Source: Cloeon dipterum
Lineage: Eukaryota; Arthropoda; Insecta; Ephemeroptera; Baetidae
NCBI RefSeq assembly: GCF_949628265.1
Contig: NC_088786.1
Location: 27,425,681-27,489,680 of the forward strand
Length of the DNA: 64,000 bases
Direction of reading: 5' to 3'
Shown: in pieces, positions 58,401 to 64,000 of the stretch
Layout: the number at the start of each line of letters is the position of its first letter
How positions within the stretch are numbered: the first letter of the stretch is position 1
Program-made: the position numbers and the translations under genes
Notes under the pieces: model-generated
Database searches by the model: none
Told to the model about the DNA's origin: nothing
Seen by the model: only the letters and a program-made list of their open reading frames with translations

Positions 58401-59231
58401 GCGGACAAACCCAGTTCTTCTTGACCGCACAGCATGGCAAATACTCTGATTTGAAATGAGACAGGATCAAGCGATATTCATTAATTGTTTACTGTTCTTG
58501 TAAGAGTCATCACATGTATTCAAATAGGACTACACAATATATGAACTCTACAAAACGCCTTTGACTGTTTCACTTCTTTAGTTTCTGCACCCCGCCGTCA
58601 CTAATTAGTTCGCACTTGATTAAAATAATTACATGCGCAAACACTTCTTACGCGCTCGTTCAAAGTTTACTCTAGATCTGACAGGGAAGTTGAAGAGTTA
58701 GCGCCTAATCGGCGCGACTAGTTTCTCATGGAGGTGTTAATGTCAGCATGCTTTCTACACGTGGAAGCGTTCTCACAAATCGGTCGCTAATCAGCTCCAA
58801 TTTCTTACTGCTTCAGCCTTTTTTAATCACTCTTGAGAATTCTGCCGCAACTTGCACTATAAATCCAGAAACCCAACCTGTCACATTTTTTAATCCACTT
58901 TAAAATGGATCGCGGAGAATAAGACAAGTTTGTTGATTGTATAACCTGTTTACGCCACATAATTATTTTATTTCTTACGCACAACATTCAAAGTAAAATG
59001 AAAAGTAGATACTACTAGACACAAGTACTCAAACAATCAAGATTTACGCATCCGAAACGTGCATTTTCACAATTTGATATCACAAACGTACACTAAGAAT
59101 TAATTTGTTGCTACAGGCTTGTTGTGAACGAAAAATACGAAAGTAATCGAATGAAGTCCCAGCAGATCAGAGAACGTCTTGCTTAGCACAGATCATGGCA
59201 AGGCTGCTTTTGAACGGTCTGGCCCAACCGG
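55443..59231. other. Smox 3' untranslated region and intergenic DNA
   Basis: The first few hundred bases after the Smox stop are probably its 3' untranslated region. The rest is AT-rich with no supported exon on either strand. A perfect 10-bp inverted repeat (GAGGCTTCCC at 57045-57054, GGGAAGCCTC at 57083-57092) could fold into a hairpin with a 28-base loop. Confidence 0.45.
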
Positions 59232-60340
59232 TCAGTTTCTACCGGGCACCTTCGTTCTCGGCGAGGACAGCATCTGCTTCAGGCTGAATGTGGACACTGC
59301 GAGACCCAAGCCGGCCAGCAGAGCAGCCGAGGGAAACACAAGCTTTTCGCCAGCCTGATGTTGGAGGACACCCTGCAACACGATAAATGAGCAATGTTGA
59401 GTCTTTCGTCCTAGCGAGCTATTTTTATATAAATTTGTGAGGAAAGTTGTCTTCTTTTAAAGAAAGGTGTGTTAATCCTTAAGTTCTGAGACCCTGGAGA
59501 GAAATTGGTAGAGATATGAGAGCAAAGGCAGAATCTCAGGATCAAATCTATCGATCACCTTGACTTGATTGTTAGAATTGTCAACAAAGTAGTTGTTATC
59601 AAAGCAAGTCAAGGTGGAGATTGATACCAAAAATATTCAAGTTTAACCGACTGGAAAATTCTCGATGATGGTCCTAATCAAGTGCACCATTGTCAATTTT
59701 TATTTCATCAACTCAAGGTTCAGACTTCAAACTAACTCAAAAATTGACTCAGTAAATTATTAATAATTATAAAAAATTGGTTTAGTTTGAATTATATAAA
59801 ATATGGCATTAAAATTATTTCTTAAGTTTCGAGTGCAAAATGAATTTAAAAAAACTGATAAAATGTCATAAAATTAACAATGACAGATTTAATCTTACGA
59901 CCAAATAATATTATGGTACAAGGTTCAAACTCCAAACACAAACAGTCGTATTATCCGACTGCAAATTTATAAATATCCGCATATTTCTGATACCATGGTT
60001 TGTTGAGCATTGATTTTTAAGTTCAACATTTTAACTTCTGTTTTTCACACCTTGAAGAACTAATAAATCAATAATTGAATGATGGATTGCCAAAAACATA
60101 AAATAGTCGAAGCACAATTAATTATTTAATTATCATTTATCATGGTGCTGGAGGTTTGTCTTTGACAAATAAAAAATATTTTCTGTCAATATTTAAAGTC
60201 GGCGCGACAAAGTCAGTTCTCTCGACTGACATTATTTTCAAAGTTGAAAATTAGACAGTAAAAAAGTGGAAGCAGTTTCCCACCTGCGACACGGATGTGG
60301 AGAGTCTGACGGAATAGGCAGCAGTTCTGGAGAGCAACAT
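59232..60340 (-). CDS. Small, probably mitochondrial, single-pass membrane protein (65 residues)
   Basis: Two exons, 60284-60340 and 59232-59372, joined in phase 0 across a 911-bp intron. Exon 1 (MLLSRTAAYSVRLSTSVSQ) looks like a mitochondrial targeting sequence: Arg, Ser and Thr, no acidic residue. Exon 2 begins GVLQHQAGEKLVFPSAALLA, runs through one hydrophobic helix (PSAALLAGLGLAVSTF) and ends in a basic tail (SLKQMLSSPRTKVPGRN). Size and layout resemble small accessory subunits of respiratory complexes, such as those of cytochrome c oxidase, but I cannot assign one. Both exons are below the usual length cut-off for open reading frames, and codon quality and splice sites (CAG|GTGGGA, TTGCAG|G) support the model. 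Confidence 0.65.
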
Positions 60341-63300
60341 TTTCATTCAGTGGCGGCCCGGTGGTGTTCTCGCAGGCCTGTAATCAGAGCAACGTCTTTC
60401 CTGGTCAGTGTCTGCGAGCAGACTGAATGTGGAGAGTGGAGGGCGGCGAATGAGCTGTCGGCGCAGCGGTTTGAGCACCCAGAGGGCCCGTCCGCATACT
60501 ATTTTTGACGTTGTTTTGTTCCTCGCTCTGCGTCACACGCAAAAACAGCGAGATGGACAAGGGCGCAGGGGAGCTGGGCAAGGTCTCATGCACTAGGTAA
60601 GCAGCCGGTGCCAAAAATTTACCTAATACGATTTTCGGCCGAATTCCTGCAATATTCCCGAAATATAGAAAGTGGATTGACACAGGAAAACAACTGAAAT
60701 TAATTGTTAGTTTGAATAATTATCTCAACAATGTGATTGAGTCAAATTAGAACCAAGTGTAACAGTTAAATTTCAAATAATTCCACATTCCTCAAAAAAT
60801 TAGACGATTTGTCAAAGATTTTTTGCTTGATTTCGATTATTCTGTACTCAAGCCAACACTAAAATTTCAATAGAAACTCTTCTGATAAGGTGATTGGTGT
60901 CTGTAGATTAAACAACCATCAGTCTATGATGTAAAATAATATCATTCAAGTTTTTAAGCCCCAGCCTATAGTGATTTTGAATCCGTCGGTAGCAACCGCA
61001 ATTTGTCTTTTCAAGCGAATGAGCCAAGTGGGTCGCGCCTCGCGACTGATTTTGATTTTATTGTCTCTGTATCTTTCTCTAGTTCGTCCCTATCGTTTGT
61101 TTGTTCTACAATACATTAGGAGTCACATCTCAAGGGTGAATGTTTTGTTTACGTTCCCTTGTGAATTCGCTATTTGAAATTTGCTAGAGGTCAATTAAGA
61201 ATACAGACCCGGCAGACTCCTACCCTCAGTAAATATGTTGATTGCCTCTGCTGTTCTATTCTTAGATAAAACACTCAATCGCATCAGGTGCTCTGAATCG
61301 TTGTCTGAGAGGTGAATGACGCGGAGATTTCCCCAACTGAACGATTTTATGAATACGCTATTAAGATCACCCGATTTTGTTGACGCGACATTATTTATGA
61401 AGCGTAAATAAAATATTCAACTCACAATAACGAGGATTTTCATGAATTGAAATTTATGCACTATGATTGTGTAGCAAACAAAATTTCGAAAATAAGTTGT
61501 AAAATAGAAAAAGAACCTCATTCTCCTCATACAGAGTTTCAACTATCAACTAACGAGGTCAAGCATCTGAAATTATTCTACGCGCAATAATTTCACTCCA
61601 GCAGACACGAGATAAGGGCATGAGAGCCACGTGCGCTCTTTTCTCCTAAAAGATTGTTTGCAGTCTGCCACATGGACGGCGAGAGAATACTTAGCGCCGC
61701 AACTCTAATCATCGCGGTGTAGTAAATTTTTAATTAGGAGCGTGTGTGTTCATTTTTTGAATTGTGGCGCAGTTGCTGCACAACGGGCCGGCGCAAGAAA
61801 GTGCCAGACAGACGAACCGGGTCTATTTTTACTCTAATCAAACAGCGAGTTAGCGAGCCAAGTTCAATTTGGATTAGACTTAAGCTGCTTATTGTTCGAA
61901 AAAGCAGATTAATGAAAATTTCTTAACACCGACAAATTCATTGTTAGCGAAAATTTGATTGCGACATTGAAGAGAGAGAATATTACTTCACAGTGCGACC
62001 AGTTCGAAGGGTTCGTTTGCTTTATAAGATTTCAATGGAAAACGAATTAGATAACATGGGTATTATGTAACACTTAAGTCGCGGTGTAGTTATGTCAATT
62101 TGCACTAACTGCGAAGTCAAATCGTTTTCCACGTGATGTGTTTGGATTCATTTGCAGCTTTTCTAGAAAAATAAACAATTATTTTTAAATTTGTCTACAT
62201 CTGAAAAAAAATATCAAGGAAATAATGAAATGACAAGTTTCAGGGTTGTATTTTCAACCCACGCGGTGTTCTTCACAGCCAATTTTAACCAATTTCTTAA
62301 GCAAGAAAAATCCGTATAGGAGACGAATTTCACAGTCTGTTCAGCCGTTTTGTAGAATTTTTATAATTTTAAAAATGCATAATTTTTTGCCGCAATTTTG
62401 CCAACATATTCTGTATAATAGCTCAATTTCCAACATAAGCCTATATTATATTATAATATAATATTATGTTCTTTAGTAATTCTCGAGTGTAAAACGTCAC
62501 ACAAGAAAACATTATCTTGTTCAAACGTTAACAATAATTGTTAAATATGAAAGTTGCAGAGTTTTAGTATTAAATCGGAGACAGTGTTGAGCAAGAGAAA
62601 TCTTCCTCCGAATCGAAAGCAATAATCAAGCAGCTGCCGCCGTGTCATAGGAAGTTTAGCGCGAGCTGTGAATAAATTTATTACCCTCGCGGAAGAGACA
62701 CCGATTGACCGTCTGTTGACAGTGACCCTGAGTCGCTCTCTCTAGTCATATCATAAAGGGCAATCGCCACAATTCGCTAGATGGATCTTCATCACCAAAG
62801 CAATTTGCACTACTTCTTTATTTCGCAATGCTCGGATCGGAAAATGCGTCGTTGGAAAGCAGGGAATTCCGTCGGCAAACACGCGCTTCTATTAGTACAA
62901 GCCGAAACAACTACTGCTTGTCTTTTTTATTGCTTTGAGCTAACGAATTGCGTCCTTATCAGGTAGCTTGCTTATTGTTAGTTGCTTACGTGTTGCTCTT
63001 CTGCCGCAAGTTGTCGGCGATTTGTTGTGCGAAAACATACCGGTCGGCGCCTGTATGTAGCCTGTGGGCTAATTTTGCTCCCAAAGAGATACTTATATTC
63101 GACATACAAGTACACGCTTGGCAATTGCGACTCAAACTTTGCGTGCCGGTCGGTCAAACCACTCTCCGAGTGTCTAAAAATACGAAAAATAAAATGCCAG
63201 CCGCCTCTCTGGCGCTGACATAACATTTTTGGCCACTGCAAAATACCCCTGGCATCCTCGCCAAGAGTAGTGTGGCATGGTATATACTCATAACAATATT

Positions 63301-64000
63301 TTGTGTTTAGCTTACTCTGTTTGTTTCATGTTGTGCCAGCTTAGTTTCAATGAGTTAAATTTCATTAATTCATAATTGTGCTCATTGTATTGTCTGCAAA
63401 TAGAAAAAAACTATTTGGGGGAAAAACTAGAAATATTATTAATATTTATTTTTTATTTGTTTGTTAAATATGTAATTAACTTAAATAAAGTATTATAGGG
63501 GTTTAAATTTTGTGGGACTCATGTAACTCGCTATTGCAATATTCAGGCAGTCCCTAAATTTCTTCCCAAGAACAAAATTAATCAACCATTATTAGTCTGA
63601 ATTTAAAATTAAAAAATCCCACTTATGTTATTATTTTTAACTCGTGTGCAAAACAGTGCTTGAATTTATTATTTAGTCTCAATGCCAAGCAACCTACATA
63701 GACGATACTTTCTTTACTGCGCTCTCTTCCTTAATTCCTTTCAGGGGATTGAAAATTAATTACATACACGACCTCAATCAGAGGCTTAAAAATTAATTTT
63801 GAGCTGCCTGCCCATGGAATGTGCTAAGTGTGCGCCAATTTACAAGTTAGACACATCTTTGATTACGTAACTTTAGCAGCATTGACCTTTGCAAAAAATT
63901 TGTAGGACCGTCAGCTGAAGCTCGACTTCCTAAATTGATCTTGCTGACTAAAACAGCGCCCGAGATGCGTTAAAACAGTCGAATGTAGGTGGGGGAGCAT
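60341..64000. other. Gene-free region at the right end
   Basis: No exon chain or recognised protein on either strand. The stretch is AT-rich with scattered GC-richer patches (60350-60600, 62580-62780). Part of it may be upstream regulatory DNA of a gene beyond the window. No tRNA or other RNA gene was recognised. Confidence 0.45.

Overview
The window is animal nuclear DNA, almost certainly from an insect. Genes are split by short spliceosomal introns, many of 54-62 bp. The families present include a Plus-C-like odorant-binding protein, a tandem array of lid-poor neutral lipases, a Smad2/3 of the Smox type, an angiotensin-converting enzyme and a StAR-type START protein. Intergenic DNA is AT-rich, with CpG-rich patches near some gene starts. 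I cannot name the species; the very short introns suggest a compact genome. All exon models were built by hand from splice signals, reading phase and protein family conservation. Every junction in the models given keeps frame.

Left part (1-25 kb). About 5.9 kb with no recognisable gene is followed by a secreted cysteine-rich EB/EGF-like protein (minus, 5903-7301) and a cytosolic Xaa-Pro aminopeptidase 1 (plus, 9807-12784, with a fold-back element in intron 1). Next come an unrecognised 457-residue protein (minus, 13135-14909, converging on the aminopeptidase), an alpha-arrestin/ARRDC protein (plus, 17260-19776) and a Plus-C-like odorant-binding protein (plus, 20812-22135). A cluster of very small secreted proteins on the minus strand (22268-24049) and a decayed LINE reverse-transcriptase fragment (24468-24775) close this part.

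Middle part (25-37 kb). An acidic Lys/Thr-rich protein of unknown function (plus, 25522-26641) is followed by four tandem lipase genes on the minus strand (26734-28142, 29269-30657, 31718-33211, 34384-36171). All four have seven exons and the same intron phases. The middle pair is nearly identical, and the last has lost its catalytic histidine. A roughly 283-bp direct repeat lies between the third and fourth lipase.

Right part (37-64 kb). A START-domain lipid-transfer protein (plus, 37041-38952) converges on a 14-exon ACE gene (minus, 39413-44515). Smox (plus, 46079-55442) follows, with a 6.5-kb first intron. That intron contains a 96-bp in-frame cassette exon at exactly the place where vertebrate SMAD2 carries its exon 3. 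This is the most interesting signal I found. A two-exon gene for a 65-residue, probably mitochondrial, membrane protein lies at 59232-60340 on the minus strand. I see no gene from there to the end.

Together the genes cover TGF-beta/activin signalling, peptide processing (ACE, aminopeptidase P), lipid digestion or mobilisation, sterol or lipid transfer, chemosensation and secreted small peptides. Apart from the lipase array and the small-peptide cluster, the neighbours look functionally unrelated.
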